A stretch of 64,000 nucleotides of DNA, taken from positions 497,380 to 561,379 of the forward strand of contig OX030967.1 of the NCBI GenBank assembly GCA_943735955.1, written 5' to 3'. Numbering within the stretch: position 1 is the first letter of the stretch; the number at the start of each line of letters is the position of its first letter. Below the pieces are notes generated by a model that worked only from the letters and a program-made list of their open reading frames with translations, searched no databases and had not been told where the DNA came from. The DNA is from Piscicola geometra. Lineage: Eukaryota; Annelida; Clitellata; Hirudinida; Piscicolidae. This document shows positions 24,601 through 38,402 of this stretch, in pieces. Position numbers and translations under genes: made by a program.

Positions 24601-27564
24601 GAACGTTTTGTTTTGAGTTGTTGTGATTGTGAGTGGATAGTTAAATTGATAAATAAACGAATGGACGGAAAATGAAATAATTAACATGCAGGTATTTGAA
24701 TTAAAACTCCGAAAAATGATTGAGTGGTAATTATTTTTAATGACGTAAGCAGTCTTCAAAAGAGCCAAATATGTTTTTAAACTCGAAAAGATCTATGCCA
24801 TTCCCCTTTTGTCATGCCACATTTTTAGCCATTAACTCACCGCGCCAGGCTTAATTGCTTCGTTAAATTATTTTTAACCGTTTTCAATAGTTTTATAAGT
24901 TAATTAACTGTAAATTATATAACAGGTATAATAGAATAATTAATTAACAGATATTTTTATGATGAAAATGTAAACATTTCCTATAACCGGTCAGGTCTTA
25001 AGGAAGACTTTTTATTCAATTTCATTTCCATTTCTCTTAGCGGCGTTTATTTTTCGCCAAAATAATATCTAAAACACCAGCGTGTGAGAATCAAACTCAT
25101 GACTTATGGCCAGAAGGAGCGAGTCGTCAACCACTTGGCTTATCGTCCACCCACTTATAATCGGGTTGTGTGTTCAATATTGGCAACGCTTCAACACCGC
25201 CATAACGCAAACAGTATAGTGCTATATATTTCGGTTTGAAGTACCCTAATTGAGAATCAAGAACTCGAAATAGAAGATTTTCAAAAAGTCAGAGCCCTTT
25301 AAAATTGTTGACACTTTTATTTTGTTTTTGATTATTAGAACAAAATAAAGTTTGTGTTATATTTAAAAATGCATGCTGACATTTCCTGAGATAGCAGAAA
25401 ACACGATGTATAACGCGCATGCTCCAATGGAGCATTGCTCCATGAGCCCTCATTTGGTGAACAAATCCTTAAATCACAATTGAAGAAAAGTAAAAATATT
25501 TGACAGTTAAGTGCAACTATTTTTTTATATTCTCAAATGTAAGAAATTAGAAAACTTAATTTTTTAGTTAAATAATTATGTCAGTTAAATGCAAGACAGT
25601 GTAACTTCTAAATAGGTTTAACATTACTATGTGTTTGTTTCAATTAGCTGCATATAAAATGTCTTATATCGAAACAAAAGATACGATGAAGCTATGGAGT
25701 AGCAAACCTTGTAACTGTTGACATGTGAAGGCATCAAGGACTCTTACATAAAAGCTTTCCTCCTCCATCTTTCTCTCCTGATGACTATCTTGAATTTCTA
25801 ACTAATAAAATATCTAATATTAGATCTTCGTCTAATAATAGGCCTACACCATCTTCTACTAAGTTTACTTCTGAATCATTATCATCCTTCTCTCCTGTCA
25901 CATTGGACCATTTTACAAATATAATTAATTCTATTTCTCCCCCTTCTTGTTCTCTAGATCTTATTCCTACAACCCTTTTCAATGAACTCTTTTTTTTATT
26001 CTATCCTATTGTCTTGGATTTAGTTAACTTATCTTTGTCTACATCTAAATTTTCTTCTATCCTCAAACCTTCATTTATTATTCCTACAATTAAAAAGCCT
26101 TCTCTTGATCTTGCATCCTTATCCAGTTATAGACCTGTATCTAACCTTTTCTTTCTTTCTAAGGTCCTTGAAAAAGTTATTTCTCAACAATTAATCTTCT
26201 ATCTAGAAAAAAACTCACTTCTTCCTTCCTCTCAATCTGGTTTCAGAATTGGCCACTCCACTGAAACTGCTTTACTTAAACTCTATAATGACCTTATTTT
26301 AACTTCTGATTCTAATGCCTCTTGTCTTCTTTTATGCCTTGACTTTTCAGCTGCTTTTGATACTGTCGACCATACTCTTTTATTAAATGTTTTAGATTCT
26401 TCTTTTAATATTTCTGGTTCCTCTCTTATCTGGCTTAAATCCTACCTTTCTGAGCGAACTTCCTATGTATCAATTGAATCTTCTCGTTCTTCTTCTGTTT
26501 CTTTATCTTATGGTGTTCCACAGGGCTCAATCCTTGGTCCCTTACTTTTTATTCTTTATACCTCGGAACTAGCTAATATTATTTCTTCATCTTCCTTAAA
26601 CAGTCAAATTTATGCTGACGACTCCTATATTTATACATCTTTTCCCGACTCTTCTCTTGACCTTACTGTTAATAAAATGACTCTCTGTCTTCAATCTTTA
26701 TATTCTTTGGCTTCATCGATGTTTTTCAAACTTAATCCAGACAAATTTGAACTCATCTATTTCAATAAAAGATCAAAATCTTTACTATCCCTTCCTTCTT
26801 TAGTTTTGCCTCCCCCCTCCTCACTCTCTCTAAACCCTTCATCTTCTATACGTGCCTTGGTTTTATTTTTGATTCTAACTTGTCTTTCGCCCCTCAAATT
26901 CTATCTGTCTCTAAATCTTGTTACTTCCACATTCGTCGTATTAAACAGCTTCTTCCTTTTCTCGATGATCCTATTTTGCAACTTCTTGTATCTTCTCTAG
27001 TTCTCTCCAGGATTGATTATTGCAACTCTCTTTACTATGGCCTCCCTGATACTACTTTAGCTTCTCTAAATAAAGCCTTTAATTGTGCTGCTCGTCTTGT
27101 TGCTCGTGCTCCTAAATTCTCTCATTTTCATAAAAATCTAATTAAACAACCTCTCAATCTTTAGGATAAAAAAACTTCTTCCTAATAAAAGTTTCTGAAA
27201 CTAGCTTTCGATAACTTAGAGCAATAATGAATAATGATTGATTAATAGCGAGCAGGCAAGCCTCCTACTTGGTTGCGAATCGACGAGTTGTTCAGCTCTG
27301 CGACGTTCTTGAGGCAGTTCAAGGCGTCTGTTTCAGTGTAAATAGTTTTTATTCCCAGCTGTTTTTGTTTTTTATTCATATTTTTTAAGATGATTATTTG
27401 TTGAATTGTTTTTATTATTTTTTGGGAACAATTTTAGAAATTTTTAACAATATAAACATAAGTTTTGTAATGATATACTCAACATCATTTTCACGAACTT
27501 ATTGTAGACGAGTAACCGATCGATTTCACACTCAATGCCGCCAAATATCCTGTGATCATTTACC

Positions 27565-27622
<58 letters not shown>

Positions 27623-30600
27623 CATCATCATCATCTCATCATCATCATCATCATCATCACCACCATCATCACCATCACCATCATCATCATCATTTTTATT
27701 TATAATAATTCTAATAATAATTATTATTATTATGACGATTGTCAAGGAATATTCAACGTTCGTTTATGAATGAGACCCTGTGTATAAATGCATGTGCACA
27801 AGAAAGTCTCACTATCTGTTGAATTATCCAGAAGAATGCTGACACATGCATGAAAACACTACCCACGATATGCAAAAGTGCACTGAATAGATGCAACTGC
27901 TTTGATGACACACTGCATGCTCTGAAGGGACTCACGCTGCAGAAGGAGGATGTACTGCGGGATGCGCTGAATGACGGCGAGCATCTGGTGCTGGATCGCT
28001 ATGCTCCCGAAGCAGGCGTTCTTCTGCGGGGCAGTCTTTCGTGGTGCAGCTGATCGAATTGATTATCTTGTGTTTTACTATACAAATTACTATTATTAAG
28101 TTGCTGAACGGGTAGCTGAGTCGGCAATGACTCTCGGCTTGACCAATAATGAAAGTTCCTAGGTTCAAGTGCGACCAATGCCCCAGTAACCCAAAAGCGC
28201 AAATAAAACAATGCAGCCTAAGTGGCCTGGAAGCCCGTTCGGGTTATACGCCACTATAATAATGCTCGTCATTATAAGTTTTTCTAAAGCATTTTTTCTG
28301 CTCAAATGGGTGTGATAACCTGAATACTGAGTGCCCATACAACTGTCATCCTGCTATTTTTTCCTTTTCACATTTTTGCTATTACAAATGTGTTACCATT
28401 TATTACAACCATTACAATGGTATCACCATTTATTACAACTATTACAATGTTATCACCATTTGTTAAAACCATTACAATGGTATCACCATTTATTACAAAC
28501 ATTACAATGGTATCACCATTTATTACAACCATTATAATGGTATCACCATTTGTTACAACCATTACAATGTTCTGCCAACGAATAAATATTCTTGTTCAAA
28601 CCCTTCCAACCCCGCCACAAACCTGGATCTCCTCGATGGCCTCACAAAAGGCTTGATTCTTCTTTTTCTTGCTGGAGAGGAGGTTGACAGCCTCCGAGAA
28701 GCCGGTGTGGTACGTGGAGTAGATCATCAGCTTCGTTCCCAGCCTTGCAAACACTTCGCCAGGTCTGTGATGGCGGGTTGGGTGATGGGCTGGTAGTTAG
28801 AGGGAAGCTTGAATGGTTGGTTGTTCGTGTTGAGAAGTGACGCATAACTTTTAGTTGATTGGCAATGACTATCAATCAATCACTAATAATTTGTATAGCG
28901 CCCTTTACTAAGCGAACAAAAGCGATTACAAAGAGAAATATATCTCTTTGTTGTGTTCGATTTTGAACTGTCTTTGCTAAGAATTATTGCTAGCTGGTTC
29001 GTTGTGGTCATAACAAAGACTTTTTCTAGTGCTTGAAGAACAACGAATAGTGGTTGGTGATGATGAGTGGCTTTGATAGGCTGATCATTGAAACAACCAA
29101 AAGCCTTTAGTGGCGCGAAAACTAAAAACCTTGGAAGTTTTCCATTTCTCATTCGCATTCTTCTATTCAAAAAAAGGTAAAAACAAATCACTTGACCATT
29201 AAATTACTACGTCATTTATTTCTCTACTCTCCCGACAACCCTCCACTGACCCGCCATTTGTTTGGCTTTCTTGCAGTGCTGGCAGGAGCTGCTCCGCATG
29301 GAAGGTGCAAATCTGCGGCAGGTTGAGGAAGAGGGTGGCTGTTTCTTGTTCCGTCAACAAGCCCTTCTCCATCAGTCTCTCCTGGAACTCCTGCCACATG
29401 ATTGGTTATTCCGTGTTGTTGAAGACTTTCTAGGGTTTGTCAAATGTGGAAGATAAATTTTTTGGGGTTTCCAGAAGATAAAGATTTCGTATTTGACAAT
29501 GAATTTTAAATTAAAAATTTAATTTAATCATTTTCATTTTTCCAACCATCTTGAGACTTTGCAGCTTTTGCACGTACTTCAGCTCCGTGCTGCAAAACTC
29601 TCTCACGATGCTTTCCAGCTTCGACTGCTGCGACTGCTGTGGAGATAGTTTTTGTTGTTTTTGTTATGTTTTATTCATTCCTTCTCGATATACCCATTCA
29701 GCCTTTCATTGGACCACCTATTTTTCAATCCAATCTTTTGCTGAGCATCTTGTCAAACATTTACGTATTCATTCATTCATTCAATTATACACATATTTTC
29801 TTAATCTTGTCATTCACTTTGGCAAAGTTTTAACATTTAATCAGTTTATGTATTTTATTGAATTTTATTCTATTATGAATTCTCTCAAATGATCGTGTTG
29901 CTCCCTCCCACCCTCCTGTCACTACTCCCTCCCACCCTCCAGTCACTACTCCCTCCCACCCTCCAGTCACTACTTCCTCCCACCCTCTTGTCACTACTCC
30001 CTCCCACCCTCCAGTCACTACTCTCTCCCACCCTCCAGTCACTACTCCCTCCCACCCTCCAGTCACAACTCCCTCCCACCCTCCAGTCACTACTCCCTCC
30101 CACCCTCCAGTCACTACTCTCTCCCACCCTCCTGTCACTACTCCCTCCCACACTCCAGTCACTACTCCCTCCTACCCTCCAGTCACTACTCCCTCCCACC
30201 CTCCAGTCACTACTCCCTCTCACCCTCCAGTCACTACTCCCTCCCACCCTCCAGTCACTACTCCCTCCCACCCTCCAGTCACTACTCCCTCCCACCCTCC
30301 AGTCACTACTCCCTCCCACCCTCCAGTCACTACTCCCTCCCACCCTCCAGTCACTACTCTCTCCCACCCTCCAGTCACTACTCCCTCCCACCCTCCAGTC
30401 ACTACTCACTCCCACCCTCCAGTCACTACTCCCTCCCACCCTCCAGTCACTACTCTCTCCCACCCTCCTGTCACTACTCCCTCCCACACTCCAGTCACTA
30501 CTCCCTCTTACCCTCCAGTCACTACTCCCTCCCACCCTCCAGTCACTACTCCCTCCCACCCTTCAGTCACTACTCCCTTCCACCCTTCAGTCACTACTCC

Positions 30601-33600
30601 TTCCCACCCTCCAGTCACTCTTCCCTCCCACCCTCCAGTCACTCCTCCCTCCCACCCTCCAGTCACTACTCCCTCCCACCCTCCAGTCACTACTCTCTCC
30701 CACCCTCCTATCACTACTCCCTCCCACCCTCCAGTCACTACTCCCTCCCACCCTCCAGTCACTACTCCCTCCCACCCTCCAGTCACTACTCTTTCCCACC
30801 CTCCAGTCACTACTCCCTCCCACCCTCCAGTCACTACTCCCTCCCACCCTCCAGTCACAACTCCCTCCCACCCTCCAGTCACTACTCCCTCCCACCTTCC
30901 TATCACTACTCCCTCCCACCCTCCAGTCACTACTCCCTCCCACCCTCCTATCACTACACCCTCCCACCCTCCAGTCACTACTCCCTCCCACCCTCCAGTC
31001 ACTACTCCCTCCCACCCTCCAGTCACTACTCTCTCCCACCCTCCTGTCACTACTCCCTCCCACACTCCAGTCACTACTCCCTCCTACCCTCCAGTCACTA
31101 CTCCCTCCCACCCTCCAGTCACTACTCCCTCTCACCCTCCAGTCACTACTCCCTCCCACCCTCCAGTCACTACTCCCTCCCACCCTCCAGTCACTACTCC
31201 CTCCCACCCTCCAGTCACTACTCCCTCCCACCCTCCAGTCACTACTCCCTCCCACCCTCCAGTCACTACTCTCTCCCACCCTCCAGTCACTACTCCCTCC
31301 CACCCTCCAGTCACTACTCACTCCCACCCTCCAGTCACTACTCCCTCCCACCCTCCAGTCACTACTCTCTCCCACCCTCCTGTCACTACTCCCTCCCACA
31401 CTCCAGTCACTACTCCCTCTTACCCTCCAGTCACTACTCCCTCCCACCCTCCAGTCACTACTCCCTCCCACCCTTCAGTCACTACTCCCTTCCACCCTTC
31501 AGTCACTACTCCTTCCCACCCTCCAGTCACTCTTCCCTCCCACCCTCCAGTCACTCCTCCCTCCCACCCTCCAGTCACTACTCCCTCCCACCCTCCAGTC
31601 ACTACTCTCTCCCACCCTCCTATCACTACTCCCTCCCACCCTCCAGTCACTACTCCCTCCCACCCTCCAGTCACTACTCCCTCCCACCCTCCAGTCACTA
31701 CTCTTTCCCACCCTCCAGTCACTACTCCCTCCCACCCTCCAGTCACTACTCCCTCCCACCCTCCAGTCACAACTCCCTCCCACCCTCCAGTCACTACTCC
31801 CTCCCACCTTCCTATCACTACTCCCTCCCACCCTCCAGTCACTACTCCCTCCCACCCTCCTATCACTACACCCTCCCACCCTCCAGTCACTACTCCCTCC
31901 CACCCTCCAGTCACTACTCCCTCCCACCCTCCAGTCACTACTCTTTCCCACCCTCCAGTCACTACTCCCTCCCACCCTCCAGTCACTACTCTCTCCCACC
32001 CTCCTGTCACTACTCCCTCCCACACTCCAGTCACTACTCCCTCCTACCCTCCAGTCACTACTCCCTCCCACCCTCCAGTCACTACTCCCTCTCACCCTCC
32101 AGTCACTACTCCCTCCCACCCTCCAGTCACTACTCCCTCCCACCCTCCAGTCACTACTCCCTCCCACCCTCCAGTCACTACTCCCTCCCACCCTCCAGTC
32201 ACTACTCCCTCCCACCCTCCAGTCACTACTCTCTCCCACCCTCCAGTCACTACTCCCTCCCACCCTCCAGTCACTACTCACTCCCACCCTCCAGTCACTA
32301 CTCCCTCCCACCCTCCAGTCACTACTCTCTCCCACCCTCCTGTCACTACTCCCTCCCACACTCCAGTCACTACTCCCTCTTACCCTCCAGTCACTACTCC
32401 CTCCCACCCTCCAGTCACTACTCCCTCCCACCCTTCAGTCACTACTCCCTTCCACCCTTCAGTCACTACTCCTTCCCACCCTCCAGTCACTCTTCCCTCC
32501 CACCCTCCAGTCACTCCTCCCTCCCACCCTCCAGTCACTACTCCCTCCCACCCTCCAGTCACTACTCTCTCCCACCCTCCTATCACTACTCCCTCCCACC
32601 CTCCAGTCACTACTCCCTCCCACCCTCCAGTCACTACTCCCTCCCACCCTCCAGTCACTACTCTTTCCCACCCTCCAGTCACTACTCCCTCCCACCCTCC
32701 AGTCACTACTCCCTCCCACCCTCCAGTCACAACTCCCTCCCACCCTCCAGTCACTACTCCCTCCCACCTTCCTATCACTACTCCCTCCCACCCTCCAGTC
32801 ACTACTCCCTCCCACCCTCCTATCACTACACCCTCCCACCCTCCAGTCACTACTCCCTCCCACCCTCCAGTCACTACTCCCTCCCACCCTCCAGTCACTA
32901 CTCTCTCCCACCCTCCTGTCACTACTCCCTCCCACACTCCAGTCACTACTCCCTCCTACCCTCCAGTCACTACTCCCTCCCACCCTCCAGTCACTACTCC
33001 CTCTCACCCTCCAGTCACTACTCCCTCCCACCCTCCAGTCACTACTCCCTCCCACCCTCCAGTCACTACTCCCTCCCACCCTCCAGTCACTACTCCCTCC
33101 CACCCTCCAGTCACTACTCCCTCCCACCCTCCAGTCACTACTCTCTCCCACCCTCCAGTCACTACTCCCTCCCACCCTCCAGTCACTACTCACTCCCACC
33201 CTCCAGTCACTACTCCCTCCCACCCTCCAGTCACTACTCTCTCCCACCCTCCTGTCACTACTCCCTCCCACACTCCAGTCACTACTCCCTCTTACCCTCC
33301 AGTCACTACTCCCTCCCACCCTCCAGTCACTACTCCCTCCCACCCTTCAGTCACTACTCCCTTCCACCCTTCAGTCACTACTCCTTCCCACCCTCCAGTC
33401 ACTCTTCCCTCCCACCCTCCAGTCACTCCTCCCTCCCACCCTCCAGTCACTACTCCCTCCCACCCTCCAGTCACTACTCTCTCCCACCCTCCTATCACTA
33501 CTCCCTCCCACCCTCCAGTCACTACTCCCTCCCACCCTCCAGTCACTACTCCCTCCCACCCTCCAGTCACTACTCTTTCCCACCCTCCAGTCACTACTCC

Positions 33601-36600
33601 CTCCCACCCTCCAGTCACTACTCCCTCCCACCCTCCAGTCACAACTCCCTCCCACCCTCCAGTCACTACTCCCTCCCACCTTCCTATCACTACTCCCTCC
33701 CACCCTCCAGTCACTACTCCCTCCCACCCTCCTATCACTACACCCTCCCACCCTCCAGTCACTACTCCCTCCCACCCTCCAGTCACTACTCCCTCCCACC
33801 CTCCAGTCACTACTCTTTCCCACCCTCCAGTCACTACTCCCTTCCACCCTCCAGTCACTACTGCCTCCCACCCTCCAGTCACTACTCCCTCCCACCTTCC
33901 TATCACTACTCCCTCCTACCCTCCAGTCACTACTCCCTCCCACCTTCCTATCACTACTCCCTCCCACCTTCCTATCACTACTCCCTCCCTCCCTCCAGTC
34001 ACTACTCTCTCCCACCTTCCTATCACTACTCCCTCCCACCTTCCTATCACTACTCCCTCCCTCCCTCCAGTCACTACTCTCTCCCACCCTCCAGTCACTA
34101 CTCCCTCCCACCCTCCAGTCACTACTCTCTCCCACCCTCCAGTCACTACTCCCTCCCACCCTCCAGTCACTAGTCCCTCCCACCCTCCAGTCACTACTCC
34201 CTCCCACCCTCCAGTCACTACTCCCTCCCACCCTCCAGTCACTACTCCCTCCCACCCTCCAGTCACTACTCCCTCCCACCCTCCAGTCACTACTCCCTCC
34301 CACCCTCCAGTCACTACTCCCTCCCACCCTCCTATCACTACTCCCTCCCACCCTCCAGTCACTACTCCCTCCCACCCTCCAGTCACTACTTCCTCCTACC
34401 CTCCAGTCACTACTCCCTCCCACCTTCCTATCACTACTCCCTCCCACCCTCCAGTCACTACTCCCTCCCACCCTCCAGTCACTACTCCCTCCCACCCTCC
34501 AGTCACTACTCTCTCCCACCCTCCAGTCACTACTCCCTCCCACCCTCCAGTCACTACTCCCTCCCACCCTCCTATCACTACTCCCTCCCACCATCCAGTC
34601 ACTACTCCCTCCCACCCTCCAGTCACTACTCTCTCCCACCCTCCAGTCACTACTCCCTCCCACCCTCCAGTCACTACTCCCTCCCACCCTCCAGTCACTA
34701 CTCCTTCCCACCTTCCTATCACTACTCCTTCCCACCCTCCAGTCACTACTCTCTCCCACCCTCCAGTCACTACTTCCTCCCACCCTCCAGTCACTACTCC
34801 CTCCCACCCTCCAGTCACTACTCCCTCCCACCCTCCAGTCACTACTCCCTCCCACCCTCCTATCACTACTCCCTCCCACCCTCCAGTCACTACACCCTCC
34901 CACCCTCCAGTCACTACTCTCTCCCACCCTCCAGTCACTACTCCCTCCCACCCTCCAATCACTACTCCCTCCCACCCTCCAGTCACTACTCTCTCCCACC
35001 CTCCAGTCACTACTTCCTCCCACCCTCCAGTCACTACTCCCTCCCACCTTCCTTTCACTACTCCCTCCCACCTTCCTATCACTACTCCCTCCCACCCTTC
35101 AGTCACTACTCCCTCCCACCCTCCAGTCACTACTCCCTCCCACCTTCCTATCACTACTCCCTCCCACACTCCAGTCACTACTCCTTCCCACCCTCCAGTC
35201 ACTACTCCCTCCCACCCTCCAGTCACTACTCCCTCCCACCCTCCTATCACTACTCCCTCCCACCTTCCTATCACTACTCCCTCCCACCCTCCAGTCACTA
35301 CTCCTTCCCATCCTCCAGTCACTACTCCCTCCCACCCTCCAGTCACTACTCCCTCCCACCCTCCTATCACTACTCCCTCCCACCCTCCAGTCACTACTCC
35401 CTCCCACCCTCCAGTCACTACTCCCTCCCACCCTCCTATCACTTCTCCCTCCCACCCTCCAGTCACTACTCCCTCCCACCCTCCAGTCACTACTCCCTCC
35501 CACCTTCCTATCACTACTCCCTCCCACCCTCCAGTCACTACTCCCTCCCACCCTCCAGTCACTACTCCCTCCCACCCTCCAGTCACTACTCCCTCCCACC
35601 CTCCAGTCACTACTCCCTCCCACCTTCCTATCACTACTCCCTCCCACCTTCCTATCACTACTCCCTCCCACCCTCCAGTCACTACTCCCTCCCACCCTCC
35701 AGTCACTACTCCCTCCCACCATCCTATCACTACTCCCACCCACCCTCCAGTCACTACTCCCTCCCACCCTCCTATCACTACTCCCTCCCACCCTCCAGTC
35801 ACTACTCCCTTTCACCCTCCAGTCACTACTCCCTCCCACCCTCCTATCACTACTCCCTCCCACTCTCCAGTCACTACTCCCTCCCACCCTCCAGTCACTA
35901 CTCCCTCCCACCTTCCTATCACTACTCCCTCCCACCCTCCAGTCACTACTCCCTCCCACCCTCCAGTCACTACTCCCTCCCACCCTCCAGTCACTACTCC
36001 CTCCCACCTTCCTATCACTACTCCCTCCCACCCTCCTATCACTACTCCCTCCCACCCTCCTATCACTACTCCCTCCCACCCTCCAGTAACTACTCCCTCC
36101 CACCCTTCAAACTCACCTCATCAGCATCGCCAGGAATTCCATCCGTCGTTGGAGATGACATCGACCCATCAAAACTATTACCATAACCAGTCCTTTTGAT
36201 GGCAATAATACACTCCCTAGTGGGAGAATCTTCATTCATGTCGACAACAGCACTGCTACTCGTGCAGGACTCCTCCAAGTCTCCATTCGCCCAAACCTTG
36301 TTGCTTCCTTCAGGCATGTCTTTCCTTCCTTGCACGTCTTTCTGGTCTTTGGAGTTGTTGCTAAGATTGTTGTTCCTCTTGTTTTCTTGAGTGATAATCA
36401 GATTGGCATCGTAGATTGCATCTTCATTTCGGCCACTATCGAGAACAACACTAGTTTTCGCATCAGACTCTTCTTCTTTTTTCCCAAATGATTTGAACAC
36501 TTCAACGAACTTGTTTTCCAAAGCTGACTTCAAGGTTTGTGGACTACTCACCACTTCCTGTTTCTCTTCTCCACCACCACCACGTACAACTTCTACTTCC

Positions 36601-38341
36601 TCTCCAGCAGGGAACCTCTCGCAAGATCTTCTCTTCTGTTCGTTGCTCGCTTCGATCTGTTTATTGACTGAGTTGTCATCAGCAATGCTTGCAGCAAGAC
36701 TGCACTTCTTGAGATGTATTCTCTTGACAACAGCAAAAGTTTTAACTTTTGATTGATGAATGTTTTCATTTTGGTCCTTGTCATCGTCTCGGTAAGTCTT
36801 CATCTCAGTAGCGCGTGCATTCTCTCTTTCCACTTTCTCCTTCTCTTCCTCCTTCTTCTCCTGCTTCTCCTCCCCTTCCTTTTCCCCCTTCATGTCTTCC
36901 TCGATCAGCCTTGACAGGAGGTTGGTGCACTTGAGGGAAAAGTTCAAGAACTCGACACTCTTCACGTCGATCTCGCCGTTGAAGCCGCCATTTTTGTGGT
37001 GCTTCATCGTCTTGGCTTTCAAATTCTTATTTTTGTTGTTTTTTATATTGTTGGAATTGGTGCTAGTGCTAGTTAGACTGCTGGTTTTGTTGCTTGAGAT
37101 ATTTCTGTCGTCGTTGTGGCTGTTTGTGAGGTTGTGGCTGTTTGTGAAGTTGTGGATGCTTTTGTGGTTTGTGTGGTTTGCTTCCCCATTGGTGGCAGGA
37201 TGAGACGTGTTTTGAAAAACTTCGTCAACATTATCGACACTGGCGTCGAACACGAAGTTCTCAGACTTCGAAGGCGACTTGACGCTCTTCAAGTTCTGCA
37301 GCAGCACGCTGAAGTCCACTTTGACCTTCCTCGGGTCCATTTCTTCCTTTCCTTCACTTCTCCACTTCTGGCCAACAGTTGCAGTTTTTTGTAGTTTTGG
37401 AATTAAATTGTTCTTCCAGCCAACACTTCTTGCAGGTTGGCCAAAACTATTACTAGCACCGCCACTCGAGCTAACCTCGGTAGAGAAAGCAGAGTTGCTC
37501 TTACAATTAGATGAATTTTTTCTACTACTACTACTATTACTACTACTACTCAAACTTCTACCAATTAAATTGCTCCCAACACTGGCATCTGCCCGGGCAC
37601 AGCCACTGTCGGCAGGGGCATCCACTGACGCTCCCAAGCGACCACTGAGCGCTTTCTCTTCGGTCGCTCCACTGCTCTGCCTCGCTGCCTTCAAAACACT
37701 CCCCAAGGGAGAAGCTTCTCGACGAGTATCATTATCAGCACCACTTCCCACCCGAAGGACAACAGTGCTTTTGTACTTTTTGTTCGTCTTGTTGTTGTTG
37801 TTGTTGTTGTTGCTGTTGTTGCTGTTGCACAATGTCGCCTTCTGAACGCCTGCATGTTTCTCAAGCTTTGGCGCTCTGGAGTTGTTCATCGTTGCACTGA
37901 TGGCGCTCATCTTGGAGGACTCAGCATTCGGACAGGCATTCGGACAGGCATTCGGACAGGCATTCGGACAGGCATTCGGACAGGCATTCGGACAGGCATT
38001 TGGACAGGCATTTTTGTGGTTGGGAGCGCTAGGAAGTGAGCTGAGGGAGTCAGTGTTCTTGCGTGGTTTCCCATTCCTCCTCTCATATCTGCTCTTATTG
38101 TTTATGTTTTTATTATTATTATTGTTTTTATTGTTTTTATTATTACTTTCAAACAATCTGGCCAACTCGACTATAGAAGGCAGTTTTATTTCTTCTAAAT
38201 CACCAAAATCATTATCATCACCATCGCCCTTGTCAACACCATCTCCTATATTATTACAACTAGTATTATTATTAGTATCAGTGTTCTTGTTGTAAGTAGT
38301 GTTGTTGTTGTTGTAAGTAGTGTTGTTGTTGTTGTAAGTAG

Positions 38342-38402
<61 letters not shown>

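Noticed and set aside
24840..24860. PH1 micro-exon (AIKPGA before GTGAGT) in the RhoGEF
   Set aside because: Only about 17 nt with a weak acceptor; similarity to the family's VQPGR is too short to trust.
29889..36089. 2,066-codon open frame (SLLPPTLQ repeats), plus long minus-strand frames
   Set aside because: Pure consequence of a 24-bp period without stops; lies in an intron of the opposite-strand RhoGEF; no start context, domain or codon signal.
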